NCBI RefSeq assembly: GCF_003052515.2
Contig: NZ_QARE02000006.1
Location: 62,001-126,000, forward strand
Reading direction: 5' to 3'
Source: Pseudomonas sp. RIT409
Lineage (GTDB): Bacteria; Pseudomonadota; Gammaproteobacteria; Pseudomonadales; Pseudomonadaceae
Length of the DNA: 64,000 nucleotides
A model generated the notes under the pieces. That model saw only the letters and a list, made by a program, of their open reading frames with translations, searched no databases and had not been told where the DNA came from. Positions 1 to 11,563 of this stretch are shown in pieces. Numbering within the stretch: position 1 is the stretch's first letter; each line of letters begins with the position of its first letter. A program made the translations under genes and the position numbers.

Positions 1-429
1 CTGATCGCAGCCACCATGCGCCACCTGATGAACGCGCTGATCGTCAACGTTGCCGAGCGCCGTCAGGCGCTGACAGACGACAGCCCGCGAGCGCACCTGA
101 AAGTGATCATCGAGGGCAATTTCGATGCCAGCCAGGTGAATGGCCCAGCGATGAAAACCTGGCTGGCCTTCTGGGCCACCAGCATGCATTCGCCTTCGCT
201 GCACCGTCTGCAGCGCATCAACGATCACCGCCTGTATTCGAACCTGTGTTGCCAGTTCCGCCGCGTCTTGACGCTGGACGACGCCCGTACCGCCGCCCGA
301 GGGCTGGCAGCGTTGATCGACGGCCTGTGGCTGCGCGGTGCGCTTTCGGGAGACGCCTTCGATACCGAGCAGGCTCAGCAGATCGCCTTCGAATACATGG
401 ATTTGCAACTGGCGAAAGCGGTGGGCTGA
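1..429 (+). CDS. betI: BetI, choline-responsive repressor (5' end missing)
   Basis: TetR-family repressor of the choline-to-betaine genes. In this family BetI binds the bet promoter and releases it when choline is present. Only the C-terminal ligand-binding part is in the window (about 142 residues, reading from base 1); the N-terminal helix-turn-helix lies upstream of the window edge. The segment SRRLQR-like SLHRLQRINDHRLYSN and the C-terminal GLWLRGALS are typical of Pseudomonas BetI. It is followed 76 bases later by betB and betA in the same direction, the standard betIBA operon order, which supports the call strongly. Confidence 0.93.
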   Translation: MIAATMRHLMNALIVNVAERRQALTDDSPRAHLKVIIEGNFDASQVNGPAMKTWLAFWATSMHSPSLHRLQRINDHRLYSNLCCQFRRVLTLDDARTAARGLAALIDGLWLRGALSGDAFDTEQAQQIAFEYMDLQLAKAVG

Positions 430-505
430 GACCGCCGCCGAACACTGACCGGCACGGTGCGCCCTGCAACGGTCAACGCCAATCACCGATAAACGAGAGG
501 ACACT

Positions 506-1978
<1,473 letters not shown>

Positions 1979-1988
1979 GGCCGCCGAT

Positions 1989-2110
1989 CAGCTTCAAGCG
2001 GCAAGCTTCAAGAAAGATCACAAGCAGATCGAGTTGGCCGCTCCCTCTATCAATCTGGCAGGCGCCGCCTCGCTGCTTTTTCTTGCAGCTTGAAGCTTGC
2101 GCTTGCAGCT
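1989..2110. repeat. Imperfect inverted repeat between betB and betA (CTTCAAGCTGCAAG family)
   Basis: Two arms, 1989-2016 and 2077-2110, are imperfect inverse copies built from alternating GCTTCAAG and GCTGCAAG words. The core GCTTCAAGCTGCAAGAAAA (read on the minus strand in the right arm) recurs on the plus strand between gltD and gltB near 50660. It is distinct from the GTAGGAGCG REP family also present in the window. The element separates betB from betA within an operon, so it may form a stem-loop in the transcript. Confidence 0.7.
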
Positions 2111-2128
2111 CCCCGAAGGAGGAATATC

Positions 2129-3820
2129 TTGGAATACGATTACATCATCGTAGGCGCCGGTTCCGCCGGTAACACACTGGCCGCGCGTCTGACCGAAGAC
2201 CCCGGCGTCACGGTGCTTCTGCTGGAAGCCGGCGGGCCTGACTATCGCGCGGACTTCCGGACCCAGATGCCCGCGGCCCTCGCCTTCCCGCTCCAAGGCC
2301 GCCGGTACAACTGGGCCTACGAAACCGACCCGGAACCGCACATGAACAACCGTCGGATGGAATGTGGCCGCGGCAAGGGGTTGGGTGGATCGTCCTTGAT
2401 CAACGGCATGTGCTACATCCGCGGCAATGCCATGGACTACGACGGTTGGGCGAAGCTGCCTGGCCTGGAAAACTGGACCTACCTGGACTGTCTGCCGTAT
2501 TTCCGCAAGGCCGAGACCCGCGACATCGGCCCCAACGACTATCACGGGGGCGACGGTCCGGTCAGCGTGACGACGCCCAAGGCGGGGAACAACCCGCTGT
2601 TCCACGCGATGGTCGAGGCCGGGGTTCAAGCCGGCTATCCGCGTACCGACGACCTCAACGGCTATCAACAGGAAGGTTTCGGCCCGATGGATCGCACGGT
2701 GACCCCCAATGGGCGTCGCGCCAGCACCGCGCGCGGTTACCTGGATGTCGCCAAGCAGCGTAATACGCTGACAATTGTCACCCATGCCCTGGCCGATCGC
2801 ATCCTGTTCGACGGCAAGCGCGCCGTGGGCGTGACCTATCTGGTGGGCAACAGCGACACCCGCATCGAAGCGCGTGCACGTAAGGAAGTGATCGTCAGCA
2901 GCGGTGCGATTGCCTCGCCGCAACTGTTGCAACGCTCGGGTGTGGGCCCTGCCGAATTACTGAAGAAACTCGACATTCCTGTGGTGCACGACTTGCCGGG
3001 CGTGGGCGAAAACCTTCAGGACCACCTGGAGATGTACCTGCAATACGCTTGCAAGGAACCCGTCTCGCTCTACCCGTCACTGCTGTGGTGGAACCAGCCA
3101 GCAATCGGGGCGAAGTGGATGTTCCTCGGCAAAGGCATTGGCGCCAGCAACCAGTTCGAGGCCGGCGGCTTCATCCGCAGCCGAGAGGAGTTCGAGTGGC
3201 CGAACATTCAATACCACTTCCTGCCGGTGGCGATTAACTACAACGGCAGCAATGGCGTCAAAGAACACGGCTTCCAGGCTCATGTGGGGTCGATGCGTTC
3301 GCCAAGCCGTGGCCGGGTGCAACTGAAGTCGAAGGACCCCCGGCAACATCCGAGCATTCTGTTTAACTACATGGCCACCGAACAGGACTGGCAGGAGTTT
3401 CGTGACGGCATTCGCTTGACCCGCGAAATCATGGCTCAGCCCGCGCTGGACAAATACCGGGGCCGCGAAATCAGCCCGGGCATCGAGGTGCAGACGGACG
3501 AGCAGTTGGACGCCTTCGTGCGCGAGCACGCCGAGACAGCGTTTCACCCTTCCTGCTCCTGCAAGATGGGCACCGACGACATGGCCGTGGTCGATAGCCA
3601 GGGTCGCGTTCACGGTATGCAGGGTCTGCGAGTGGTCGATGCCTCGATCATGCCGATCATCACGACCGGCAACCTCAACGCGCCGACTATCATGATGGCC
3701 GAGAAGATCGCCGACAACATTCGCGGTCGTCAGCCTCTGCCGCGCAGCACCGCCACCTACTACGTGGCCGGCGATGCGCCGGTACGGGGCAAGCCGATGC
3801 GGGAGATCCACACCGCTTGA
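2129..3820 (+). CDS. betA: Choline dehydrogenase BetA
   Basis: GMC-family FAD flavoenzyme that oxidises choline to betaine aldehyde (and further), normally membrane-associated and linked to the respiratory chain. An N-terminal FAD-binding motif [13 protein letters not shown] is present, followed by the GMC signature [15 protein letters not shown] and the C-terminal HPSCSCKMG segment with the active-site histidine. The TTG start at 2129 is chosen because a strong AAGGAGG (2116-2122) sits six bases upstream; an upstream in-frame start at 2090 would add residues not seen in the family. Product 563 residues. The last about 21 codons are repeated in inverted orientation near 8580-8642. Confidence 0.96.
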   Translation: MEYDYIIVGAGSAGNTLAARLTEDPGVTVLLLEAGGPDYRADFRTQMPAALAFPLQGRRYNWAYETDPEPHMNNRRMECGRGKGLGGSSLINGMCYIRGNAMDYDGWAKLPGLENWTYLDCLPYFRKAETRDIGPNDYHGGDGPVSVTTPKAGNNPLFHAMVEAGVQAGYPRTDDLNGYQQEGFGPMDRTVTPNGRRASTARGYLDVAKQRNTLTIVTHALADRILFDGKRAVGVTYLVGNSDTRIEARARKEVIVSSGAIASPQLLQRSGVGPAELLKKLDIPVVHDLPGVGENLQDHLEMYLQYACKEPVSLYPSLLWWNQPAIGAKWMFLGKGIGASNQFEAGGFIRSREEFEWPNIQYHFLPVAINYNGSNGVKEHGFQAHVGSMRSPSRGRVQLKSKDPRQHPSILFNYMATEQDWQEFRDGIRLTREIMAQPALDKYRGREISPGIEVQTDEQLDAFVREHAETAFHPSCSCKMGTDDMAVVDSQGRVHGMQGLRVVDASIMPIITTGNLNAPTIMMAEKIADNIRGRQPLPRSTATYYVAGDAPVRGKPMREIHTA

Positions 3821-3950
3821 TCCCGTAGGAGCGCGCTTGCCCGCGACAGCGTCGGGTCAGTTGACACCGCAGCGTCTGGCAGTGCGCAGTCGCGGGCAAT
3901 GGCGCTCCTACAGGGTTGGCGCAGTCGATATATGGCGTTCCTCCCCCGCC
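3755..3950 (+). repeat. Copy A of an inverted duplication: betA 3' end plus REP pair
   Basis: This stretch covers the last about 21 codons of betA, the stop, a REP pair and the following non-coding bases up to a CGTTCCTCCC word. Its reverse complement recurs at 8441-8642 with only a few mismatches per 60 bases, though the second copy has lost the stop codon context. The two copies face each other and enclose the TldD/TldE-like pair and the MdtD-like exporter. Confidence 0.85.
3825..3911. repeat. REP pair (BIME) after betA
   Basis: Two head-to-head arms, GTAGGAGCGCGCTTGCCCGCGA and its inverse (here TCGCGGGCAATGGCGCTCCTAC), separated by about 40 bases. This is the common Pseudomonas REP family. 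It lies directly behind the betA stop codon. Confidence 0.9.
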
Positions 3951-4014
3951 ACAGAGCCCTTCCGCGCTATGATTCGGTCCGTTGCCCGCCCGAATCGCCG
4001 AGGAGCTTCCCTGC

Positions 4015-5457
4015 ATGTTCGACTTCTCCGCTCAACTCAAGCAGCGGTTCGCCGCCTTGCAGAGCCGTGCTCAATTCTTTTCACTGCGCTACGTCAAGCA
4101 GACCAGCCAGCACCTGTCCGTCCGCAAGAATGTTCCCGAACCCCCGCACCTGAGCACAGACGAAGGTGCAATGCTGACCGTGCGCATCGACGGCGTCGAA
4201 GCCTATGCCGCGACCAACGACCTCTCCCCGCGCGGGTTGCAAACAGCTCTGGAGCGAGCGGAACGTCAAGCCAGACTGCTGGCGCCGCATGCGCTGCTGG
4301 ACTTGCGCGACCACGCCGTCGCCACCGGCCGAGCCGATTACCTGTCGCCGAACCTGGACAAGGCGTTTCCCTCGTTGAGCGATTGCTATGCCCTGCTCGG
4401 CCACGAGTCCGCCGCGGTACCTGAAGATGCCCGACTGGTGAACTGGCACGTCACCCTCGGCCTGGAAAACGTCGAGCAGATTTACCTCAACAGCGCGGGT
4501 GCGGAAATCCGCCAGGCTCAACGGTATGTGTTCCCTGGGCTGAGTGTGACGGCTTACGACGGCCGCGACAGTCAAACCCGCAGCCTGGGTCGCGAAAACT
4601 TCGGCCAGCAGGGCGGTGCCGAGGTCATCGCTTCTTGCGGAATCATCGGCGCGGCTCCTCTTGTCGCCGATCAGGCCCTGCAACTGCTCATGGCGCCGAA
4701 CACGCCCACCGGCCCGCGCGATCTGTTGCTCACCCCCGATCAGATGATCCTGCAGATTCACGAGTCCATCGGGCATCCGTTGGAGTTGGACCGCATTCTG
4801 GGGGACGAGCGTAACTACGCGGGCACCAGCTTCGTCAAAACCCATGATTTCGGGCACCTGCAATACGGCTCGCCGCTGCTCAACGTCACCTTCGATCCGA
4901 ACATCCCTCACCAACTGGCCAGCTATGGGTTCGACGACGACGGCACCCAGGCAAGCAAGGCGTTTCTGATCAAGGACGGCATTCTCGAGCGTCCGCTGGG
5001 TGGCGCCCTTTCGCAGTACCGCAGCGGTATGGAAGGGGTCGCCAACAGCCGAGCGTGCAGTTGGAACCGAGCGCCGATCGACCGCATGGCGAATCTCAAC
5101 ATCGAGCCTGGCGACAAGACGATGGCACAACTGATTGGTGGCATCGAGCGCGGCATTCTGATGAGCACCAATCGTTCGTGGTCGATCGACGATGCGCGCA
5201 ACAAATTCCAGTTCGGTTGCGAGTGGGGCCAGTTGATCGAAAACGGCGAGCTCAAGGGCGTGGTGAAAAATCCGAATTACCGGGCAGTCTCCGCGCAGTT
5301 CTGGCGCAGCCTGAACGCGGTAGGGGACGCCAGCACCTTCAAGGTGCTCGGTACGCCGAATTGCGGCAAGGGGGAGCCCAATCAGGTGGTGCGCGTCGGC
5401 CATGCTTCGCCCGCGTGCGTATTTGCCAACGTCGACGTTTTCGGAGGTGACGCCTGA
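4015..5457 (+). CDS. TldD-like metalloprotease subunit (second copy type)
   Basis: TldD/PmbA-family protein of 480 residues. In TldD/TldE pairs this is the subunit with the zinc site. The metal motif HESIGH (HExxxH) is visible near the middle, within QIHESIGHPLELDR, and a C-terminal TPNCGKG supplies the cysteine expected as third ligand. TldD/TldE proteases degrade unfolded peptides and mature small peptides such as microcin B17 and the CcdA antitoxin. The ATG at 4015 has AGGAG at 4001-4005; a TTG at 3982 is less likely. It is coupled to the next gene by a one-base overlap. It is divergent in sequence from canonical tldD, so it is probably an extra paralogue with unknown substrate. Confidence 0.88.
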   Translation: MFDFSAQLKQRFAALQSRAQFFSLRYVKQTSQHLSVRKNVPEPPHLSTDEGAMLTVRIDGVEAYAATNDLSPRGLQTALERAERQARLLAPHALLDLRDHAVATGRADYLSPNLDKAFPSLSDCYALLGHESAAVPEDARLVNWHVTLGLENVEQIYLNSAGAEIRQAQRYVFPGLSVTAYDGRDSQTRSLGRENFGQQGGAEVIASCGIIGAAPLVADQALQLLMAPNTPTGPRDLLLTPDQMILQIHESIGHPLELDRILGDERNYAGTSFVKTHDFGHLQYGSPLLNVTFDPNIPHQLASYGFDDDGTQASKAFLIKDGILERPLGGALSQYRSGMEGVANSRACSWNRAPIDRMANLNIEPGDKTMAQLIGGIERGILMSTNRSWSIDDARNKFQFGCEWGQLIENGELKGVVKNPNYRAVSAQFWRSLNAVGDASTFKVLGTPNCGKGEPNQVVRVGHASPACVFANVDVFGGDA

Positions 5458-6782
5458 TGGCCCATCAAGCTCGATTCAAAGCACTGGTCGATTGGCTGCA
5501 CAGCGCGATCACGCCACAGGAAGGCTTTACCCTCGCCTACAACGCCGAAGCGTCGGACTTCATCCGCTTCAACCACGCCAAGGTGCGCCAGGCCGGCCAC
5601 GTGCAACAGGCCAGCCTGGCATTCAAACTGATCGAAAACGGCCGCCACGCCGACCTCAGCCTGACGCTGTCGGGCGACGAAGCGGTGGACCGCGAGCGTT
5701 TGAGCGACGCGCTGCAACAGCTGCGTGGGACCTTGCCATTGCTTCCACCAGACCCCTACTTGCTGCTCAATGATCAGGTCTGGCAGAGCACCCACGTTCA
5801 AGAACGGCCGCTACCTGCCAGTGAGCAGGTCGTCGAGCGGATTGCGCAACTGGGCGAAGGCCTTGATCTGGTGGGCATCTATGCAGCCGGACCGATCTAT
5901 CGCGGCTTTGCCAGCGACAACGGCGCATTCGGCTGGCACCAGGCCAACAGCTTCAATTTCGACTGGAGCCTGTTTCACGCGAACGGCCAAGCGGTCAAAG
6001 CCAATTACGCCGGCGATGAATGGAGCGACGAAGCCTTCGCCAAGCGCTTTGCGCTGGCCCGCGATCAACTGGCGTTTCTTGGGCAACCCTCGCATGCGCT
6101 GGCGCCCGGTCAATATCGCGCCTACCTCGCACCGGCAGCGCTGGAGGAGATCATGGGCATGCTGTGCTGGGGCGGTTTCTCGGCGCAGTCGCTGGCCGAC
6201 AAGCGCAGCCCGCTGCAACGGCTGTATGACGGTCAGGCGACGCTGAGTCCGCTGGTGAGCCTGAACGAACAGGTCACAGGCTCTCTGTCCCCGGCATTTT
6301 CCGGCGAAGGCTATCCCCGCTCGGACTTGGCTCTGGTGGTCGAGGGCGCTGCCAGGGATCGCCTCGTCGACTCGCGCAGCGCGGCCGAATATGGCCTGAC
6401 CGCCAACGGTGCCGGAGGCGGAGAATCACCTGGTGCGTTGAGCCTGTCGGGCGGATCGCTTCTACAGGACGATGTGTTGAAGGCACTCGGCACTGGGCTG
6501 TACATCAGCAACCTGTGGTACCTGAACTTTTCGGACCGCACCGCCGGGAGAATCACCGGCATGACGCGCTTCGCGACGTTCTGGGTCGAGGACGGCAAGA
6601 TCAAAGGGCCGGTCGACACCATGCGCTTCGACGACAGCATCTTCAGCCTCTTGGGCGACGCGCTGGAACAATTGACGCAAGAAAGGGAACTCAGCCTCTC
6701 GACGAGTACCTACAGTCAGCGTCAGACGGATTCCAGCCTGCTGCCGGGAGCGCTGGTGAGCAAGTTGACACTGACGTTGTGA
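5457..6782 (+). CDS. TldE/PmbA-like partner subunit
   Basis: Second member of a TldD/TldE-like pair, 441 residues. It lacks an HExxxH motif, as expected for the non-catalytic TldE/PmbA partner that forms the heterodimeric proteolytic chamber. The ATG overlaps the upstream TGA (TGATG) and GGAGGT lies eight bases before it, so the two subunits are translationally coupled and should be made in equal amounts. The glycine-rich NGAGGGESPG and the C-terminal region with LYISNLWYLNFSDRTAGRITG are typical of the family's C-terminal domain. Its substrate cannot be deduced from the sequence. A multidrug-type exporter follows 144 bases later. Confidence 0.87.
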   Translation: MAHQARFKALVDWLHSAITPQEGFTLAYNAEASDFIRFNHAKVRQAGHVQQASLAFKLIENGRHADLSLTLSGDEAVDRERLSDALQQLRGTLPLLPPDPYLLLNDQVWQSTHVQERPLPASEQVVERIAQLGEGLDLVGIYAAGPIYRGFASDNGAFGWHQANSFNFDWSLFHANGQAVKANYAGDEWSDEAFAKRFALARDQLAFLGQPSHALAPGQYRAYLAPAALEEIMGMLCWGGFSAQSLADKRSPLQRLYDGQATLSPLVSLNEQVTGSLSPAFSGEGYPRSDLALVVEGAARDRLVDSRSAAEYGLTANGAGGGESPGALSLSGGSLLQDDVLKALGTGLYISNLWYLNFSDRTAGRITGMTRFATFWVEDGKIKGPVDTMRFDDSIFSLLGDALEQLTQERELSLSTSTYSQRQTDSSLLPGALVSKLTLTL

Positions 6783-6792
6783 ATCCACGGCC

Positions 6793-6886
6793 AGTAGGCG
6801 CGCTTGCCCGCGATGGCGATGGCGTTGACACATTGAGCAGCAATGGCGTCTCACACGACGCTGTCGCGGGCAAGCGCGCGCCTACT
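6793..6886. repeat. REP pair after the TldE-like gene
   Basis: Head-to-head arms AGTAGGCGCGCTTGCCCGCGA and TCGCGGGCAAGCGCGCGCCTACT. Same REP family as elsewhere in the window, with a GTAGGCGCG variant at the outer end of both arms. Confidence 0.88.
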
Positions 6887-6926
6887 GGCTGCATGACCTC
6901 AAAAAATATAAGGACCCACGACCCAC

Positions 6927-8369
6927 ATGCCCACCACCACCCCGCCACTGGACGCCAAGACCTTGCGCTGGATGCCTTGGGTCATCGCCATCGCCTTTTT
7001 CATGCAGAGTCTGGATGGCACGATTCTGAATACCGCGCTGCCGTCGATGGCCCATTCGCTCTCGGAAGACCCGTTGCGCATGCAGTCGGTGATCATCGCC
7101 TACATGCTGACGATCGCCCTGCTGATTCCGGCCTCGGGGTGGATTTCCGACCGGTTCGGCATCAAGCGCATCTTTTTCAGCGCGATCCTGCTGTTCAGCT
7201 TTGGCTCATTGTTGTGCGCAGCGTCCAACTCATTGGGGATGCTGGTAGCGGCGCGGGTCATTCAGGGATTGGGCGGAGCGCTGATGATGCCGGTGGGTCG
7301 CTTGATTGTGTTGCGGGCTTACCCACGAACCGAACTGGTGCGCACCCTGGGCTTCATCACTACGCCTGCGCTGCTTGGCCCGCTGCTCGGCCCGACGGTA
7401 GGCGGCTGGCTGGTGGAATACCTGAGCTGGCACTGGATTTTTTTGATCAACATCCCCGTCGGCGTGATCGGGTGCTTCGCTGTTCGCAAATTCATTCCGG
7501 ACTTGCAGGGAGGTGGCCGCACGCGCTTCGATCTGGTCGGCTTCGGCCTGTTCGGCGCCTCCATGGTGCTGATCACCATTGCTCTCGAAGGCTTGGGTGA
7601 ATTGCACTTGCCCCATTTGCGCGTGGTCATGTTGCTGTTCGGCGGCATGGCTTGCCTGGCGGCTTACTGGCTGCGGGCCGGGCATGTCGAAGCGCCACTG
7701 TTTTCGGCCTCGCTGTTTCGCACCCGCAGTTTTGCCGTGGGGATCATGGGCAATCTATTCGCGCGGTTGGGCAGCGGTGCACTGCCGTTTCTGGTGCCGC
7801 TGATGCTGCAGGTCGCCCTGGGTTATTCCCCTTCTCATGCTGGGATGAGCATGATTCCGCTGGCGCTGGCCGCGATGACGGCCAAGCCTTTGGCCACTAA
7901 GCTGATTCCGCGCTTGGGCTACCGGGTCATCTTGACGGGCAACACGCTATTGCTGGGGGCACTGCTGGCCAGCATGGCGCTGGTGGACGCCGAGACCCCT
8001 TACTGGATGCTGTTGATCCATCTGGCCCTGCTGGGTGGCGTGAACTCGCTGCAATTCTCGGCGATGAACGCCGTGACGCTGATCGACCTGGACGATGCCA
8101 GTGCCGCCAGTGGCAATAGCCTGCTTTCCGTGGTCGCACAGTTGTCGTTGAGCCTGGGTGTGGCGTGTGCCGCTGCATTGCTGGGCGGTTTCACGGACGA
8201 CGTCGCCGCCGGGGAAGTGAGCAACGTGCTGGGGGCATTTCAACTGACATTCCTCTGCGTTGGGGTATTGGCAATGCTTGCGGCGTCGATATTCCTGCAG
8301 CTGTCGCCGCGCATGCCACCAGAAGCACCGCCGCGCAAGCCGCAGACCGAACCGGAAATAGAGGCCTGA
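6927..8369 (+). CDS. mdtD: MFS multidrug efflux transporter, MdtD-like (DHA2)
   Basis: Proton-driven inner-membrane exporter of the DHA2 branch of the major facilitator superfamily, 480 residues and almost entirely hydrophobic. It resembles E. coli MdtD throughout: FFMQSLDGTILNTALPSMA near the N-terminus, the loop motif SDRFGIKR, and SWHWIFLINIPVG in the fifth helix region. Substrates are unknown. The ATG at 6927 has AAGGA at 6910-6914, a rather long spacing. It stands after the TldD/TldE-like pair and may or may not be transcribed with it, since a REP pair intervenes. The block of three genes lies between inverted copies of the betA 3' end. Confidence 0.88.
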   Translation: MPTTTPPLDAKTLRWMPWVIAIAFFMQSLDGTILNTALPSMAHSLSEDPLRMQSVIIAYMLTIALLIPASGWISDRFGIKRIFFSAILLFSFGSLLCAASNSLGMLVAARVIQGLGGALMMPVGRLIVLRAYPRTELVRTLGFITTPALLGPLLGPTVGGWLVEYLSWHWIFLINIPVGVIGCFAVRKFIPDLQGGGRTRFDLVGFGLFGASMVLITIALEGLGELHLPHLRVVMLLFGGMACLAAYWLRAGHVEAPLFSASLFRTRSFAVGIMGNLFARLGSGALPFLVPLMLQVALGYSPSHAGMSMIPLALAAMTAKPLATKLIPRLGYRVILTGNTLLLGALLASMALVDAETPYWMLLIHLALLGGVNSLQFSAMNAVTLIDLDDASAASGNSLLSVVAQLSLSLGVACAAALLGGFTDDVAAGEVSNVLGAFQLTFLCVGVLAMLAASIFLQLSPRMPPEAPPRKPQTEPEIEA

Positions 8370-8440
8370 CGCCGAGCGGCCAAGGAACGCCCTTCCGCTT
8401 ATGGTGAAAACCGGGTGCAACGAAGCGCGACGGCCATGGA

Positions 8441-8642
8441 CGGCGTGGGAGGAACGCCGATAGATCGACGGGTGCCAACCCTGTAGGAGCGCGCTTGCCC
8501 GCGACTCCTTACTGCCAGACGCTACGGTGTCAACTGACCCGACGCTTTCGCGGGCAAGCGCGCTCCTACGGGCACCGGGCGGTGTGGATTTCCCGCATCG
8601 GCTTGCCCCGCACCGGCGCATCGCCAGCCACGTAGTAGGGCG
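8441..8642 (-). repeat. Copy B of the betA 3'-end inverted duplication
   Basis: Read on the minus strand, this stretch matches the last about 21 codons of betA ([10 protein letters not shown] and KPMREIH are readable), then a REP pair and the flanking bases of copy A at 3755-3950. The betA stop is replaced by different bases, so it is a non-functional fragment. Beyond about 8645 the similarity stops abruptly. The whole gap 8370-8726 holds this copy, its REP pair and the presumed dbpA promoter, and no gene. Confidence 0.85.
8482..8570. repeat. REP pair between mdtD-like gene and dbpA
   Basis: Arms TGTAGGAGCGCGCTTGCCCGCGA and TCGCGGGCAAGCGCGCTCCTACG face each other with about 40 bases between. 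It is part of the inverted duplicate of the betA-downstream region. Confidence 0.9.
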
Positions 8643-8726
8643 CCTTCGCCATTTATCGCCCGCCTACGCAAGGCGGGGCGCGTGACCTGATACACTGCGC
8701 GACATTTTGTTTTGCAGGCCACCCTT

Positions 8727-10106
<1,380 letters not shown>

Positions 10107-10121
10107 CAACGCCCGCCGCTC

Positions 10122-10209
10122 GTAGGAGCGCGCTTGCCCGCGAAATCGTCGGTAGATTCCACATCATTGGCGACTGAAACGCCCTGATCGCCGGCAAGCG
10201 CGCTCCTAC
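10122..10209. repeat. REP pair after dbpA
   Basis: Arms GTAGGAGCGCGCTTGCCCGCGA and CCGGCAAGCGCGCTCCTAC head to head, with about 48 bases between; the inner part of the right arm has diverged. Confidence 0.88.
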
Positions 10210-10241
10210 AGTTTCAATTCTGTTTACCCGAGGACATCGTT

Positions 10242-11420
10242 TTGCCCGCAACAGACGTTTTGATCATCGGCGCCGGCGCCGCTGGCCTGATGTGCGCCGC
10301 CACCGCCGCCAACCGGGGCCGCAAGGTGATGCTGATCGACCACGCCAACAAGCCGGGCAAGAAAATCCTCATGTCGGGCGGCGGGCGCTGCAATTTCACC
10401 AACCTGTACACCGAGCCCGCCAACTTTCTTTCCCAGAACCCTCATTTCTGCAAATCGGCGCTGGCGCGCTACACCCAGTGGGACTTCATCGCGCTGGTCG
10501 CCAAGCATGGCGTGCCCTACCACGAGAAGAAGCTTGGGCAACTGTTTTGCGACAACAAGTCCAGCGACATCCTGAATCTTCTGTTGAAGGAGTGCGATGA
10601 CGCGGGCGTGAGCCTGCACATGGACACGGCCGTGCAAACCATCGAGAAGACTGAGGCAGGCTATCGGCTGCTCACGACGCTGGGCACCGTTGAGTGCACC
10701 TCACTGGTCATCGCCACCGGTGGCTTGTCTATCCCGACTCTGGGTGCCACCGGGTTCGGCTATCAGGTGGGCAAGCAGTTCGGGCACACGCTGCTGCCCA
10801 CCCGCGCAGGCTTGGTACCATTCACCATCACCGATCAGTTGAAGGCGCTGTGCAGTGAGCTGTCGGGCACATCGGTGGACTGCCTCGTCAGTTGCAACGG
10901 CGCCAGTTTCCGCGAAAACATCCTGTTCACGCATCGGGGCTTGAGTGGCCCGGCGATCTTGCAGATTTCATCGTTCTGGCACCCGGGCGATGCCGTGGAG
11001 ATCAACCTGCTGCCCGATCATGACGCCCATGACTGGCTGACCCAGCAACAGGCCGAGCGGCCCAACAGCGAGTTGAAGACCCTGCTGGGCGAAATCTTCA
11101 CTCGCAAGATGGCCAACCTGATCGCCGATCAGTGGTTCGTTTCCCGGCCGATGAAGCAATACACCCATGCTGAATTGACCGACATTGCCGACAGACTGGC
11201 GAGCTGGCAGGTCATTCCGGCGGGCACCGAGGGGTATCGCACGGCAGAAGTGACACTCGGCGGCATCGATACGCGGGAAGTGTCCTCCAAGACCCTGGAA
11301 TCATTGAAGTCGCCAGGGCTTTACTTCATCGGTGAAGTCCTCGATGTCAGCGGACACTTGGGTGGTTTCAACTTCCAATGGGCCTGGGCCTCGGCTTACG
11401 CAGCAGCGCAGTTCGTCTGA
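10242..11420 (+). CDS. NAD(P)/FAD-dependent oxidoreductase, HI0933/YhiN family
   Basis: Cytoplasmic flavoprotein of the HI0933-like family, 392 residues, the usual length. An N-terminal dinucleotide-binding motif IIGAGAAGLMCAA is followed by the family signature GKKILMSGGGRCNFTN, and the C-terminus has the FAD-contact segment DVSGHLGGFNFQWAWASG-like run. The physiological reaction of this family is not established. The TTG start at 10242 has AGGA at 10231-10234 with a seven-base spacer. It stands alone between a REP pair and a short intergenic inverted repeat. Confidence 0.9.
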   Translation: MPATDVLIIGAGAAGLMCAATAANRGRKVMLIDHANKPGKKILMSGGGRCNFTNLYTEPANFLSQNPHFCKSALARYTQWDFIALVAKHGVPYHEKKLGQLFCDNKSSDILNLLLKECDDAGVSLHMDTAVQTIEKTEAGYRLLTTLGTVECTSLVIATGGLSIPTLGATGFGYQVGKQFGHTLLPTRAGLVPFTITDQLKALCSELSGTSVDCLVSCNGASFRENILFTHRGLSGPAILQISSFWHPGDAVEINLLPDHDAHDWLTQQQAERPNSELKTLLGEIFTRKMANLIADQWFVSRPMKQYTHAELTDIADRLASWQVIPAGTEGYRTAEVTLGGIDTREVSSKTLESLKSPGLYFIGEVLDVSGHLGGFNFQWAWASAYAAAQFV

Positions 11421-11493
11421 TCGCCGTCTGGTCGCACTCACGCTTGCGCGACGGATCGCCGCACGCCTCGCGGAATAAATTTTGCTAACCGGA

Positions 11494-11520
11494 TGTACAG
11501 CACGCATCCGGCGCTGTACA
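11494..11520. other. Inverted repeat TGTACAGC N11 GCTGTACA
   Basis: A perfect 8-base inverted repeat with an 11-base loop in the short gap upstream of yccS. It has no following T-run, so it looks more like an operator or transcript hairpin than a terminator. No binding protein can be named. Confidence 0.5.
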
Positions 11521-11563
11521 TATCGTTCAGCAGATTCAGTCGCGAAAAAGGCCGTCCGCGTTC

